Source of the DNA: an uncultured Burkholderiales bacterium
Lineage (GTDB): Bacteria > Pseudomonadota > Gammaproteobacteria > Burkholderiales > Burkholderiaceae_C
NCBI GenBank assembly: GCA_903871545.1
Contig: CAIQHG010000021.1
Span: 21,129-85,128 of the forward strand
Reading direction: 5' to 3'
DNA length: 64,000 bases
Below, one piece after another: positions 1 to 9,315 of the stretch. A program made the translations under genes and the position numbers. Every line of letters starts with the position of its first letter. Positions within the stretch are counted from its first letter, which is position 1. The notes beneath the pieces were generated by a model. It worked only from the letters and a program-made list of their open reading frames with translations. It was not told the origin of the DNA and searched no databases.

Positions 1-273
1 TGCAGCCGAACCTACCGATACCTCCTCAAATAAAGCTACCGCGTATGAAAACTCCTTTCCACCCCCACCGTATTCCACTGGAAGCGTAATTGCGCTAAAC
101 CCTTGGTTGGCGAGTTCCTTGACGATTGCTACTGGGTAGATATCGGATCGATCGATCTGATCAGCCTCTGGGGAGACCTTGCGTTCAACAAAGTCCCTTA
201 AGGCGAGCGTAAAGTCTTTGTCCCCCATGTGGGGCCAAAGCGAGACAGACGGTCCAGTGGCGATATTATTCAT
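1..273 (-). CDS. Acyl-CoA dehydrogenase, N-terminal part (runs off the left edge)
   Basis: Reading the minus strand from the ATG at 273-271 gives 91 codons open to the window edge. The translation contains a typical acyl-CoA dehydrogenase alpha-helical N-domain: an LRDFVERKVSP-like first helix, then a segment ending LPVEYGGGG, the usual PEEYGG turn of the family. These enzymes are FAD flavoproteins that introduce an alpha,beta double bond into acyl-CoA. The FAD-binding middle and the C-terminal catalytic part lie outside the window, so substrate class cannot be judged. No clear Shine-Dalgarno is visible before the ATG. About 500 bases of spacer separate it from the next gene, also on the minus strand. 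Confidence 0.85.
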   Translation of the reverse strand, partial: MNNIATGPSVSLWPHMGDKDFTLALRDFVERKVSPEADQIDRSDIYPVAIVKELANQGFSAITLPVEYGGGGKEFSYAVALFEEVSVGSAA

Positions 274-772
274 AGGTCGTACTAATTTACAAATTATTAG
301 GCAGTGTGACTACCCAAAAGTGATCATTTATCATAACGAGCTAACACCGTTTTATCACTCTGAATTACCCTATATATATATATTAAAAAAACACATATGT
401 ATTATTGTAATTTTCTCAAAACCGCATTAAAACGAACTATTAGGACGGGAAAAAGTTTTTCGTAGTCCCAAACAAAAACTAAGCTAAAGATTGATGCCAT
501 TGGTACCGGGTTGAGCTGCGAGCCTTCTCTTATCCTATAGTAGATTGCCATTGCTAGTTGCAACTATTGCCAAAACTTAATAACTCCAGTACAAAACCAA
601 GGTTAAAAGAAAAAATAGCATTTAAATAACACCACGGCTCACTCTTTGCACTTGCTCATTGAAACCGCCTTTATTTAAAAAAGAAGGGGTTATTTAATTT
701 CGCATTTAGGACTCAACGGGAATGATAAATTGCCTATTTCAGGGCGTCTAAAAAGAACAGCTAAAAACAAGA
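274..772. other. Intergenic spacer, promoter region of the partial acyl-CoA dehydrogenase
   Basis: AT-rich spacer with no convincing gene. It has a short TA run near 371-382 and an imperfect inverted repeat at 443-468 (GGAC, then an A-run and a T-run, then GTCC) that could fold as a hairpin. The promoter of the leftward acyl-CoA dehydrogenase gene should lie here, but I cannot assign -35/-10 boxes. Confidence 0.4.
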
Positions 773-1657
773 TCATTTATTGAAACCCAGAATGCCAGAC
801 TGTTGGCTACGAGGATCCCGAAGGGCATAGCGTCCCGATAATACTGAGAAGTAAAACTCCATCAGATGCCGATTAAATGTGTCTGGATCTTCAATGTTAT
901 TAGTGTGACCTGCACGAGGAAAAACGACAAGCGAAGCACTAGGGATATTGCGTTTCATTAGCAATGAAGGTTCTAAACAAGGTTCATCCTCATCTCCAGT
1001 GATGATCAGGGTCGGTACTTGAATCGTCTTCATCCCATCAATAAGCTCCCACAGGGAAGGACGCATTTTTTGTACGCCACGCAAAGTATTTGCCGATCCC
1101 ACAGGATCATGATCCGCCATGAGCTTTGAAAACTCCAGCCAACCCCTAGGATCTTTACGTTCAAATTGAACCCTCGTAGGACCCATGGTATATTTTTTAG
1201 CGGCCTCAACAGCCCCAAGTTTCTCAAATAAAACCGCAGCGGCCTCAACCTCGGCTAAAAAATCGGCGCGTTTGTCGGGTACGGCCCCTGATCCGCAACC
1301 TGCTAATACCAAAGACAGCGTTCGATTTGAGTGAGAGATTCCTAGCTGTAAGGCCGCAAAACCGCCCATAGATAAGCCTACGATGTGTGCCTTATCAATG
1401 CGCAGATGGTCTAATATACACACAATGTCCAACGCTGCGCGAGCCTGTGAGTAGGAACTGGGCAACGGCGGCACATCGGAGGGGAGGTAGCCTCTAGCCG
1501 AATAAGTAATACATCGAAAGTAACGAGAAAAAAACCGCATTTGCAGCTCCCAACTACGCCAATCGCCCGCAAATTCATGCACAAACAAAAGCGGTTGTCC
1601 TGCGCCCGCTTCTTCGTAATATAACTTCACACCGTCATCGGTAATAGCAAATGCCAT
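773..1657 (-). CDS. Alpha/beta hydrolase (enol-lactonase/esterase-like)
   Basis: 294-residue alpha/beta-hydrolase-fold protein with no signal peptide, so cytoplasmic. Visible landmarks are LLFVHEFAGDW (oxyanion-hole region, residues 23-33), the nucleophile elbow GLSMGG with Ser96, a strand ending TGDEDEP that should carry the acid, and the C-terminal AGHTNN with the catalytic His. Family relatives include 3-oxoadipate enol-lactonases and C-C bond hydrolases, so a late step of aromatic-acid breakdown or thioester hydrolysis is possible, but the substrate is not visible. The start is supported by AAGGAG 9 bases upstream. It lies 450 bases beyond the anthranilate operon in the same direction and may or may not be co-transcribed. 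Confidence 0.85.
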   Translation of the reverse strand: MAFAITDDGVKLYYEEAGAGQPLLFVHEFAGDWRSWELQMRFFSRYFRCITYSARGYLPSDVPPLPSSYSQARAALDIVCILDHLRIDKAHIVGLSMGGFAALQLGISHSNRTLSLVLAGCGSGAVPDKRADFLAEVEAAAVLFEKLGAVEAAKKYTMGPTRVQFERKDPRGWLEFSKLMADHDPVGSANTLRGVQKMRPSLWELIDGMKTIQVPTLIITGDEDEPCLEPSLLMKRNIPSASLVVFPRAGHTNNIEDPDTFNRHLMEFYFSVLSGRYALRDPRSQQSGILGFNK

Positions 1658-2110
1658 AGGGGTAACTCCTTTATGAAAAATTGCAGTTTTAATAAAAATT
1701 CAAATCTGCGTTTACTGAAATTGTTAAAAGTAATGATAATGGAGAATTTAGGTTGCCACAAATATTTCCTCAAACTGTATCATCTAGGCGGATCTAAAGT
1801 TTAATTAATGAATTCAACTTGTCTTGTAAGTTATCTTTTTTTAAATAAGAGTTATGCTTCTTCTTAGTTAATCGTATTCACTGTTGACATTGAATAAACG
1901 TGGCCTTAAAAATATGTATTACTTCCCCAAAACCTGATCAGTATAGCTCTAAGGTTTTTTAGTCGGTATTGGAAAAAGATATACTTAGCCGTGTCTGAAA
2001 TTAGAGGCTGGATAGAATTTAAATATGGCCTCTATCAGAGTTTTTATAATCTTATTTACCAACCTAATAAACCTCTAGTTGAGAGCTCTAAATGACTAAA
2101 TTTTTAATTT
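1658..2110. other. Spacer between RidA gene and alpha/beta hydrolase gene
   Basis: About 450 bases, strongly AT-rich, with no ORF that looks coding on either strand. It probably holds the end of the anthranilate operon transcript and the promoter of the hydrolase. No clear hairpin terminator or promoter was recognised. Confidence 0.35.
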
Positions 2111-2503
2111 TCAAGGAATTACGGCCGTAACCTCTATCTCCAACAAGGCTTTATCCTCAACCAAAGAGCTCACAAAAATACAACTCATAGCTGGAAAGTT
2201 TTTACCCAATACACTTCTATACACTTCCCCAATCTCTTTGAGTTTAGAGACGTATAAATCCTTCTTTACAATGTACCATGTCATTCTCACCATGTGCTCT
2301 GGCCCAGCACCCCCCTCGCTCAATAGCCTTTTGATGTTGATTAAAGCTTGTTGGAGTTGACCGATAAATTCCTCAGTCTCAAACACTTGATCGCTATTCC
2401 ATCCCACCTGCCCACCAATGTAGATTTGTGTACCCGTGCAAACTATTGCATTGGCGTAGCCCTTTGGCTTTACCCACTCTGGTGGTTGAAGTACACGGTG
2501 CAT
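2111..2503 (-). CDS. RidA/YjgF/UK114-family protein (probable imine/enamine deaminase)
   Basis: 130-residue cytoplasmic RidA-family protein, the normal family length. Family features are the IYIGGQVGW strand, the helix QALINIKRLLSEGGAGPEHMVRMT split around the conserved Gly, and the C-terminal EIEVTAVIP end. RidA proteins are trimers that hydrolyse reactive enamines and imines to ketones and ammonia. It is the last gene of the anthranilate-CoA operon, 18 bases after the ligase stop, with AAAGGA before the ATG. Its place suggests that it releases the amino nitrogen from the dearomatised 2-amino intermediate; this is inference. The active-site Arg of the deaminating RidA subgroup is not obvious (the tail reads FVSSLVEDKALLEIE), so a non-deaminase subgroup is possible. 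Confidence 0.85.
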   Translation of the reverse strand: MHRVLQPPEWVKPKGYANAIVCTGTQIYIGGQVGWNSDQVFETEEFIGQLQQALINIKRLLSEGGAGPEHMVRMTWYIVKKDLYVSKLKEIGEVYRSVLGKNFPAMSCIFVSSLVEDKALLEIEVTAVIP

Positions 2504-2521
2504 AGATCGTCCTTTATATTT

Positions 2522-4132
2522 TTAGATTTCTTTTAGCTTGAAGCGTTGAAGCTTACCCGTCTCAGTTCTTGGAAGTTTATCTACGTAGCTTATTTCACGT
2601 GGATATTTATAAGGAGCTAATAGGTTTTTGACATGGTCTTGTAAAATTTTAGTCAATTCAAGTCCTGGGCTATAACCGTCTCTCAGAACACAAAACGCTT
2701 TAACCAACATACCGCGTTCTTCGTCTTTTTGCCCAATCACTGCGCATTCTTGTACCGCGGGATGCTTTAACAAAGCGTCCTCCACCTCAGGTGCGCCGAC
2801 GTTATAACCTGCAGTTATGATCATGTCATCATCCCTGGATTGATAATACAAATAGCCGTCAATATCTTGTTTAAATAAGTCACCGGGGAAATTCCATCCC
2901 CCCTGAACGTAGTTGGCTTGTCTTGGATCTCCCATATATTTACATCCTGTTGGGCCCTTCACCCTCAAACGTCCAACCTCACCGTTGGGGACTTCAATCC
3001 CTTGCGAGTCAACGACTTGTGCAATGTAGCCTGGAACGACTTTACCTATGGCTCCCGCTCTCACACTTTGAGGGGGACTTGAGACAAAAATATGAAAGAG
3101 CTCAGTAGATCCGATTCCATCAATCATCTCGAGATGACTTGCCTGTTTCCATAACTGCCTAGTTGCATCCGCCAAAGCCTCTCCCGCACTCACTGATATA
3201 CGCAAACTAGGGACCGGGTTTCTTTGAATAAAAGGGGCCATCTGCCTGTAAAAAGTTGGCGCTGTATAACAAATCGTACACTTCGCCTCGTGCATGAGCT
3301 GGACCATGGTTTCAGGTTTGTAAGGAGCGTCGGGGAAGAAAACCGAGCTGCCAGAGTACATCGGAAAAATTAACAACCCGCCTAAACCAAATGTGAAGGC
3401 AAGCGGTGGTGAGCCCATAATGATGTCGGTGTGCGCCGCTTTCAATATATGTTTAGGCCACGCCTCACAACTACCCAGTATGTCAAGGTGCGTATGCGCC
3501 GCAGCCTTTGGAAGCCCAGTTGTGCCGGACGTAAAAGCCAATAAGGCAATGTCCTTGGGCCTTGTCTTGCAAAACCAAGTATTAGTAGCAAACTTAGAGG
3601 CTCTAATGAACGCTTCCCCCTCTAAGTGGTTTGAGTCAAATCCAATAATCTCAGACACGCAGGGAACAAAATCATGGGCCGCCTTTAGTTCCTGCATTAA
3701 ACTTTGATCGCACAGTGCAACTGTAGGCCTCGATTTTTGAATAACCTCACCCAGCTCCTTTGCCCTTAGTAGAGGCATGGTGCTTACGGCGACCAAACCG
3801 CAATTAACTACAGCGAGCCAATGCAGAGCCATTGAGATAGAGTTTCCCCCTCTAAGGAGCACACGGTTGCCCGATACCAACTGAAGTTCCTCGGTCAAAA
3901 AGGAGGAGAGTTGACTCACCAAATCAAAGGCCTGAGCATAAGTGACTACTCTTTTTGAAGATCTGAGGAAAGGTCTATCCATAAAACCGTTCTTCTTGAC
4001 TCGCTCAAATAAGGCAGACACCACATTTAAGGTCTCTTGCTCCTCAAATCCATGCTCGCCCCAAAAATAGTCTGGCATTGATTCCGGGGGGGGAAGCAAG
4101 GCATGGACAAATTGATCAATTTGGTTACTCAT
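2522..4132 (-). CDS. abmG: 2-Aminobenzoate-CoA ligase (AMP-forming)
   Basis: 536-residue adenylate-forming acyl-CoA synthetase. It contains the P-loop LLAFTSGTTGLPKAA, a later TELFHIF-type adenine/aryl pocket segment, the hinge motif GDLFKQDIDGYLYYQSRDDD and the C-terminal PRTETGKLQRFKLKEI with the catalytic Lys. The N-terminal LPPPESMPDYFW and overall length fit the benzoate/2-aminobenzoate-CoA ligase branch. It would activate anthranilate with ATP and CoA to 2-aminobenzoyl-CoA, feeding the monooxygenase/reductase encoded upstream. The start has AAGGG 8 bases before ATG, and the acyl-CoA dehydrogenase stop is 11 bases away, so the two are co-transcribed. Substrate choice between benzoate and anthranilate rests on the operon. 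Confidence 0.85.
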   Translation of the reverse strand: MSNQIDQFVHALLPPPESMPDYFWGEHGFEEQETLNVVSALFERVKKNGFMDRPFLRSSKRVVTYAQAFDLVSQLSSFLTEELQLVSGNRVLLRGGNSISMALHWLAVVNCGLVAVSTMPLLRAKELGEVIQKSRPTVALCDQSLMQELKAAHDFVPCVSEIIGFDSNHLEGEAFIRASKFATNTWFCKTRPKDIALLAFTSGTTGLPKAAAHTHLDILGSCEAWPKHILKAAHTDIIMGSPPLAFTFGLGGLLIFPMYSGSSVFFPDAPYKPETMVQLMHEAKCTICYTAPTFYRQMAPFIQRNPVPSLRISVSAGEALADATRQLWKQASHLEMIDGIGSTELFHIFVSSPPQSVRAGAIGKVVPGYIAQVVDSQGIEVPNGEVGRLRVKGPTGCKYMGDPRQANYVQGGWNFPGDLFKQDIDGYLYYQSRDDDMIITAGYNVGAPEVEDALLKHPAVQECAVIGQKDEERGMLVKAFCVLRDGYSPGLELTKILQDHVKNLLAPYKYPREISYVDKLPRTETGKLQRFKLKEI

Positions 4133-4143
4133 CTTAATTACCC

Positions 4144-5334
4144 TTAAATAAGAGATCTACCAATAATGAGTTGCTGCACTTCACTGGCTCCCTCATAAAT
4201 TCTGAGAGCCCGGATATCCCTGTAAAGAGATTCAATCTTTTGACCGACCAATACGCCCTTGCCGCCGTGCATTTGCAGGGCCATATCAATTACTTTTTGA
4301 GCGTTCTCAGTAGCAATTAACTTTGATAAAGCAGCTAGCTGAGTGTATTTCTTCAGTGTCTCCTTTTGCCTCGTAGGACTGCTAGCCTCCTTGGTTAAAT
4401 GGAGATCCCTGAACCAAGCAGCCCTATAAGTTAAGAGGGCTGCGCTATCTATCAGTCCAAGCATTTGACCCAAAGAGGCTTGAGTCATTTGAAAGTCCAA
4501 GAGTTTTTGGTTGAACATACTTCTTGTAGAGGCATATGTTTTGGCCTCATAAAGCGCTCGCCTTGCCATACCCTGAGCCGCCGCAGCGACTGAGGCTCTA
4601 AATATATCCAGCGTCTGCATGGCAAGTTTGAAGCCCTGATTGATCTCTCCCAAAAGTTGGGACTTATTAATGTAGCAATTTTTAAATTTAACTTTTGACA
4701 AAGGATGAGGGGACATCACAGTAATGTGCTCACTGGCGTCCAAGCCACTGCTATCAGCGTCAACGATAAAGGCGGATATGCCTTTGGAGCCAAGGTTCAT
4801 CTCCGTTTTACAAAAGACCACATAAAAGTCGGCTATTCCGCCGTTGCTGATCCATGTCTTCTCCCCATTCAAAACGAATCCATCTGCCGTAGCTACAGCC
4901 TGGGTGCTCATCGCCGCCACGTCAGATCCAGCACCCTCCTCGCTTAAAGCAAATGCAGCAATTTTCTCGCCTCTTGAAACTGCATTTAAATAGGTCAGCT
5001 TTTGCGAGGTTGTGCCCGATAGAGTAATAGCACCGCTGCCAAGTCCTTGCATAGCAAAAGCAAAGTCTGCAAGAGCTGAGTACTGAGATAACACCTCTCT
5101 CACAATGACCAATGACCTTGAATCTAAACCCGCAAGCTCACCCCCGAACTCAAACGGAACACAGTACTTGAGCCAACCCGCTTTTGCAAGCTCGGCGACC
5201 CATTGACGACAAGCAACGCGGTCATCTTGTTCATCCACATTTTGATGCTTGCACCACTCATGAAGGGAGCTCGCAAGCTCTAAGTGCGCGGGCTCAAAGA
5301 AAGGAAGTGTCCACTGATCCAGTGAATTCTCCAT
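4144..5334 (-). CDS. Acyl-CoA dehydrogenase of the anthranilate operon
   Basis: 396-residue FAD-dependent acyl-CoA dehydrogenase when started at ATG 5334-5332. A longer frame reaches 5454, but that extension lies inside the upstream hydratase gene, whereas the chosen ATG is preceded by AAGGGAG and begins 1 base after the hydratase stop. Features are FALSEEGAGSD (residues 128-138) and KTWISNGG (159-166) for FAD/substrate binding and the C-terminal IYEGASEVQQ with Glu381 at the usual MCAD-type catalytic-base position. It should oxidise a ring-derived acyl-CoA in the beta-oxidation-like lower anthranilate pathway. The exact intermediate is not deducible. This canonical base contrasts with the two acyl-CoA dehydrogenases at 24 and 35 kb. 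Confidence 0.9.
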   Translation of the reverse strand: MENSLDQWTLPFFEPAHLELASSLHEWCKHQNVDEQDDRVACRQWVAELAKAGWLKYCVPFEFGGELAGLDSRSLVIVREVLSQYSALADFAFAMQGLGSGAITLSGTTSQKLTYLNAVSRGEKIAAFALSEEGAGSDVAAMSTQAVATADGFVLNGEKTWISNGGIADFYVVFCKTEMNLGSKGISAFIVDADSSGLDASEHITVMSPHPLSKVKFKNCYINKSQLLGEINQGFKLAMQTLDIFRASVAAAAQGMARRALYEAKTYASTRSMFNQKLLDFQMTQASLGQMLGLIDSAALLTYRAAWFRDLHLTKEASSPTRQKETLKKYTQLAALSKLIATENAQKVIDMALQMHGGKGVLVGQKIESLYRDIRALRIYEGASEVQQLIIGRSLI

Positions 5335-5335
5335 C

Positions 5336-6190
5336 CTAATCTCCCTTGAATTGTGGTTTGGATTTAGCAGCAAAGGCGTTATAGGCTCGTTTGAAATCAT
5401 TGGTTTGCATGCAAATAGCCTGGGCCTGGGCCTCAGCCTCAATGGCCTGTTCAATCGTCATTGCCCACTCTTGGTTAAGCATATTTTTCGTCATTGAGTG
5501 CGCAAAAGTAGGCCCCTGCGCTAGGGACTGGGCAAGTGTGGCAGTGTCTTGCTCTAACTGATCGGAGTTGCTGATTTGGTTGTAAAACCCCCAATCTAGA
5601 CCCTCTTGAGCATTGATGGACCTGCCGGTGTATAAAAGCTCACTCGCCCGCCCCTGTCCAATCACTCTGGGTAGCAAAGCACAAGCCCCCATGTCAGCCC
5701 CAGCCAAGCCAACACGGGTGAATAAAAAAGCAACTTTACTTTGTGGTGTACCTATTCTTAAATCACTGGCAAGCGCAATCATTGCGCCCGCGCCTGCGCA
5801 TATTCCGTCAATCCCCGAGATGACGGGCTGGGGTGCGGTGCGTATGACTCTAACCAAGTCGCCCGTCATACGGGTAAAGTTGAGGAGCTCGGGCATACTC
5901 ATCTTTGTAAGGGGTCCGATAATTTCGTGGACATCTCCTCCACTGCAAAAGTTACCCCCAGAGCCGTGGATCACAACGACTCGAACATCCTTTGAATAAC
6001 GTAGGTTTTGAAATAAATCCCTAAGCTCCGCGTAAGAATCGAAGGTAAGGGGATTTTTACGCTCGGGTCTATTTAGTGTGATGACTCCCACACCGCTTTT
6101 CACAGCCCAATCAAAGTGTTTGGATTTGTAGGTCGCCGTGTTTTGATAGTGGTCGTTCATTGGGTTGGTCTGCGGCATAAAATGATTCAT
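5336..6190 (-). CDS. Enoyl-CoA hydratase/isomerase-family protein
   Basis: 284-residue crotonase-fold protein. The oxyanion-hole elements GGNFCSGGD (residues 78-86) and [16 protein letters not shown] (128-143) are intact. Of the two hydratase glutamates, the second is kept (ASELLYTG, Glu184), but the first is replaced (LFTRV, Thr158), so it may be an isomerase, ring-opening hydrolase or lyase and not a plain hydratase. It starts at an ATGA overlap with the MarR stop, giving translational coupling, and ends 1 base before the acyl-CoA dehydrogenase start. Its place in the anthranilate-CoA operon suggests that it acts on the non-aromatic ring or ring-opened CoA ester. Confidence 0.9.
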   Translation of the reverse strand: MNHFMPQTNPMNDHYQNTATYKSKHFDWAVKSGVGVITLNRPERKNPLTFDSYAELRDLFQNLRYSKDVRVVVIHGSGGNFCSGGDVHEIIGPLTKMSMPELLNFTRMTGDLVRVIRTAPQPVISGIDGICAGAGAMIALASDLRIGTPQSKVAFLFTRVGLAGADMGACALLPRVIGQGRASELLYTGRSINAQEGLDWGFYNQISNSDQLEQDTATLAQSLAQGPTFAHSMTKNMLNQEWAMTIEQAIEAEAQAQAICMQTNDFKRAYNAFAAKSKPQFKGD

Positions 6191-6711
6191 AAAGCTTCCG
6201 TAAGGGTGGAGGTATCAGGCCCGATTAGTTGTTGAAGTGCAGTGTGTTTGACCTGAGCAAGTAGCTTGTGAAGAGTTTGGATCTCTTTTTTACTCAGACC
6301 TTCAAAGGATTCCAATATCCATATTTCGTGAGCCTTGGCCATTTGGTTGAAATAGGTCTTACCCGCCTTAGTGAGCTGAATTTTCCAGGACCTGCGGTCT
6401 CCCTCTACGTCTACTCTTTGGACCCATCCCTCAGATACAAGCTGATCTGTTATGGCGGTGATGTTCCCCCCGCTCACCATGAGTCTTTTTGAGAGGTCCA
6501 CCATTTTTAAGCCACTTGGAGATTTCTCAAGTTGAGCCATCAAATCAAAACGGGGCAAAGTTGTATCAAACTCTAATCGAAGACCCAATCGCACCCTCTT
6601 CTCGATCAGTTGTGTACATGTCAAAAGCCTAAGCCAAAGTCTTAACTGATCAGGGTGCGCTGCGTGAACGCGGCTCTCTAAGTCAATGTTGGTTAAAGTA
6701 GTGGAGGTCAT
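6187..6711 (-). CDS. MarR-family transcriptional regulator
   Basis: 174-residue MarR-type protein. The winged helix-turn-helix spans about residues 55-120: [19 protein letters not shown] is the recognition region, and VEGDRRSW with Arg106/Arg107 is the wing. MarR proteins are dimeric repressors released by aromatic acids or their CoA esters. Related anthranilate and hydroxycinnamate operons carry such a regulator inside the operon, as here. It sits 13 bases after the monooxygenase gene and overlaps the next gene by four bases. The likely ligand is 2-aminobenzoyl-CoA or anthranilate (inference). Its operator would be expected in the 9069-9315 divergent region. Confidence 0.9.
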   Translation of the reverse strand: MTSTTLTNIDLESRVHAAHPDQLRLWLRLLTCTQLIEKRVRLGLRLEFDTTLPRFDLMAQLEKSPSGLKMVDLSKRLMVSGGNITAITDQLVSEGWVQRVDVEGDRRSWKIQLTKAGKTYFNQMAKAHEIWILESFEGLSKKEIQTLHKLLAQVKHTALQQLIGPDTSTLTEAL

Positions 6712-6725
6712 CTTTTATGCAAAGT

Positions 6726-9068
6726 TTATTGTTGAGTTGCCAATAATCTATACAGTTGGTCGCGCCCACTTAAGTAGGGAAGTGGCCACTCGATGTCCCG
6801 AGACCCCAGTTTCGCTGCCTCGTGAAGCGTCCACGCAGGATCTGCCAAATGTGGTCTGGCAACTGCGCAAAGGTCCGCCCGTCCTGCAGCAATGATGCTA
6901 TTGACCTGATCTCCATTTGAGATCGCACCCACCGCAATCGTTGCAATACCTACCTCGTTTTTTATTCTGTCAGCGAAAGGTGTTTGGTACATACGGCCGT
7001 AAACGGGCTTGGCATCCCTAGTCGTTTGACCTGAGGAGACATCTATTAAATCGCACCCCGCTTGCTTAAACAACCTTGCGATCACAACTGCATCATCATC
7101 TGTGTTGCCCCCCGGGGCCCAGTCATGGGCTGATATTCTCACACTCATCGGTAAATGCGCGGGCCAAACAGCCCTCATGGCTTTAAACACCTCAAGTGGA
7201 TACTGACACCGGTTTATTATGTTGCCACCGTATTTGTCTAGCCTTAAGTTGGTAAGAGGGGAGATAAATTCAGATAAGAGATACCCATGCGCGCAGTGCA
7301 ACTCTAGCCAATCAAAGCCAGCCTCAGCGGCGAGCTTTGTTGAATGCACGAACTGAGCCTTAAGTGCCTGCATATCGTCTTCACTCATTGCACGGGGCAC
7401 TTGATTTTGAGGACCGTAGGGCACTGGACTTGCCGCTATCAGGGGCCAGTTCGCACCCGAAATGGGCTCATCCATATGTTCCCACCCAAGTTGAGTAGAA
7501 CCTTTTGCACCGCTGTGTCCGAGTTGAATACCGATGTGAGTTTTTTGCAGATGTACGAAATCTGTGATTTTCTTAAAAGCTAGCATCTGCTGTGTGCTCC
7601 AAAGTCCTGGGCAACCAAGAGAGATCCGTCCCTCAGGCGTTGGGCTTGTCATCTCAACCATGACCAGGCCAGCACCGCCCACTGCGCGAGCGCCTAAATG
7701 AACCAGGTGAAAGTCGCCAACCACCCCGTCTAATGCGCTGTAAGTTGCCATGGGGGATACGACGACTCGGTTTTTAAGGACTACCTCTCTGGCCTTAAAG
7801 GGCATCAGCATTGGGAGTATGCCCCTGGATTTGTGTGAATATACTGGATCAAGGGAACTTGTCTGCTTCGCATTTTTATCTGTTAACCAACACTCAAAGC
7901 AATCCAACCAATTTTTATCCCTAAGCCTCAAATTTTCGTGACTGATCCTTTGAGAGCGCGTAAGAAGTGAGTAAAAGAACTGTTCTATATCTAAGTGCGT
8001 ATAGCGCTCAACGTTTTCAAACCAAGCGGTTGAGTTTCTTGCGGCATTTTGAATCTTTAGCACCTCAACGCTTCTTCTTTTCTCATACGCGTTCAACACG
8101 TCTTCAAGAGGTTGAGCTGAATGAAGTTTAAAAGTTTGCGCCAAATCAATTGCATCTTCGAGCGCTAATTTTGTGCCACTACCAATCGAGAAGTGTGCAG
8201 TGTGAGCGGAGTCACCCATTAAAACTATAGGCACACGCTTAGCGCCCACATTCTCCCAGTGGACCCAGTTTTTGCAAATTACGCGGGGGAAATTAATCCA
8301 AATTGCTGATCCCCTCAGATGTGTGGCGTTAGATATCAATTTATGGCCGTCTAAATATTTTGCAAATAATTTTTCACAAAACTCGATTCCATCCTCTTGA
8401 CTCATTTGATCAATTGCGTGCGCCCTCCAAACCGACTCCGGCGTCTCTACTATGAACGTAGAGGTATCCTCGTTGTATTTGTAGGCATGTATTTGAAACC
8501 ATCCGTGCTCCGTTTTCTCAAATGCGAATGTAAATGCATCAAAGACTTTATGCGTTCCAAGCCAAACAAATCTGCAGTTTCTAACATCAATATCTGGTTT
8601 ATAAGTTTCAGCAAACCGGTTTCTAATTTTGCTATTGAGCCCATCACAAGCAATCACCAGATCCGGAAGGTACTGCGCAGTAACTTGGTCCAAATCATTA
8701 ATATCAGTCTCATATTTCAAAACGACCCCAAGTGCTTCACACCGTTCTTGCAAAATGTTGAGAAGATTTTTCCTGCCTATTCCGCAAAATCCGTGTCCGC
8801 TTGAGCGGGCACTGCGGCCTTTGAAAAATAATTCAATATCATCCCAGTGATTAAAGGCGAGGCTGATTTGTTGACCCGTGACGGGGTCAGCCTTAATCAA
8901 ATTAGCAAGGGTTTGATCGCTTAAAACAACACCCCAACCAAAGGTATCGCCTGGACGGTTTCTCTCCAAGATAGTTATTTCTAGCATTGGATTTTGAAGT
9001 TTCATCAAAATCCCAAAATAAAGACCTGCAGGTCCACCACCGATACAAAGTATTTTATTCATATGCAT
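6726..9068 (-). CDS. Anthraniloyl-CoA (2-aminobenzoyl-CoA) monooxygenase/reductase, two-domain flavoprotein
   Basis: 780 residues from the chosen ATG at 9068; an ATG at 9062 and an extension to 9113 are also open. I prefer 9068 or 9062 because the FAD Rossmann motif [12 protein letters not shown] normally lies a few residues from the N-terminus. Residues 1 to about 390 form a PHBH-type FAD monooxygenase ending with the second FAD motif [10 protein letters not shown]. From about residue 400 it continues as an Old Yellow Enzyme FMN domain with [15 protein letters not shown] and DKYGG. This fusion is the hallmark of 2-aminobenzoyl-CoA monooxygenase/reductase (EC 1.14.13.40), which hydroxylates and then reduces the ring of 2-aminobenzoyl-CoA. 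It is the first gene of the operon. Salicylyl-CoA 5-hydroxylase is a related alternative. Confidence 0.92.
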   Translation of the reverse strand: MHMNKILCIGGGPAGLYFGILMKLQNPMLEITILERNRPGDTFGWGVVLSDQTLANLIKADPVTGQQISLAFNHWDDIELFFKGRSARSSGHGFCGIGRKNLLNILQERCEALGVVLKYETDINDLDQVTAQYLPDLVIACDGLNSKIRNRFAETYKPDIDVRNCRFVWLGTHKVFDAFTFAFEKTEHGWFQIHAYKYNEDTSTFIVETPESVWRAHAIDQMSQEDGIEFCEKLFAKYLDGHKLISNATHLRGSAIWINFPRVICKNWVHWENVGAKRVPIVLMGDSAHTAHFSIGSGTKLALEDAIDLAQTFKLHSAQPLEDVLNAYEKRRSVEVLKIQNAARNSTAWFENVERYTHLDIEQFFYSLLTRSQRISHENLRLRDKNWLDCFECWLTDKNAKQTSSLDPVYSHKSRGILPMLMPFKAREVVLKNRVVVSPMATYSALDGVVGDFHLVHLGARAVGGAGLVMVEMTSPTPEGRISLGCPGLWSTQQMLAFKKITDFVHLQKTHIGIQLGHSGAKGSTQLGWEHMDEPISGANWPLIAASPVPYGPQNQVPRAMSEDDMQALKAQFVHSTKLAAEAGFDWLELHCAHGYLLSEFISPLTNLRLDKYGGNIINRCQYPLEVFKAMRAVWPAHLPMSVRISAHDWAPGGNTDDDAVVIARLFKQAGCDLIDVSSGQTTRDAKPVYGRMYQTPFADRIKNEVGIATIAVGAISNGDQVNSIIAAGRADLCAVARPHLADPAWTLHEAAKLGSRDIEWPLPYLSGRDQLYRLLATQQ

Positions 9069-9315
9069 ATTATTTAAGCTTAAAGAATATAAAGTCAATC
9101 TATTCGGCATCATTTGGCATAAGTGTTAACCCTCGACCTCTTGCACGAACAGCTTAGACGCTCAAGCTTAGTGCGTTCAACGTGAACTGCATTACTATAA
9201 AATCAACTCCGCATTTAACCCTAAGTATGTGCTTAAGGACATAGGACCCAAGCGCGCTGAGACATAGCGCTTAAAATATCACAAGAAGATTTATTTAAAC
9301 TTTACAGCCTTGCAC

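Noticed and set aside
371..382. TA-run near 375 as a possible origin or unwinding element
   Set aside because: Too short, with no DnaA-box cluster or replication genes nearby.
179..430. 83-codon plus-strand ORF at the left end
   Set aside because: Antisense to the clear acyl-CoA dehydrogenase N-terminus for half its length and low-complexity AT-rich sequence for the rest.
4144..5454. Longer acyl-CoA dehydrogenase start at 5454
   Set aside because: It would overlap the hydratase gene by about 120 bases and add an Arg/Pro-rich stretch unlike the family; the ATG at 5334 has AAGGGAG and normal family length.
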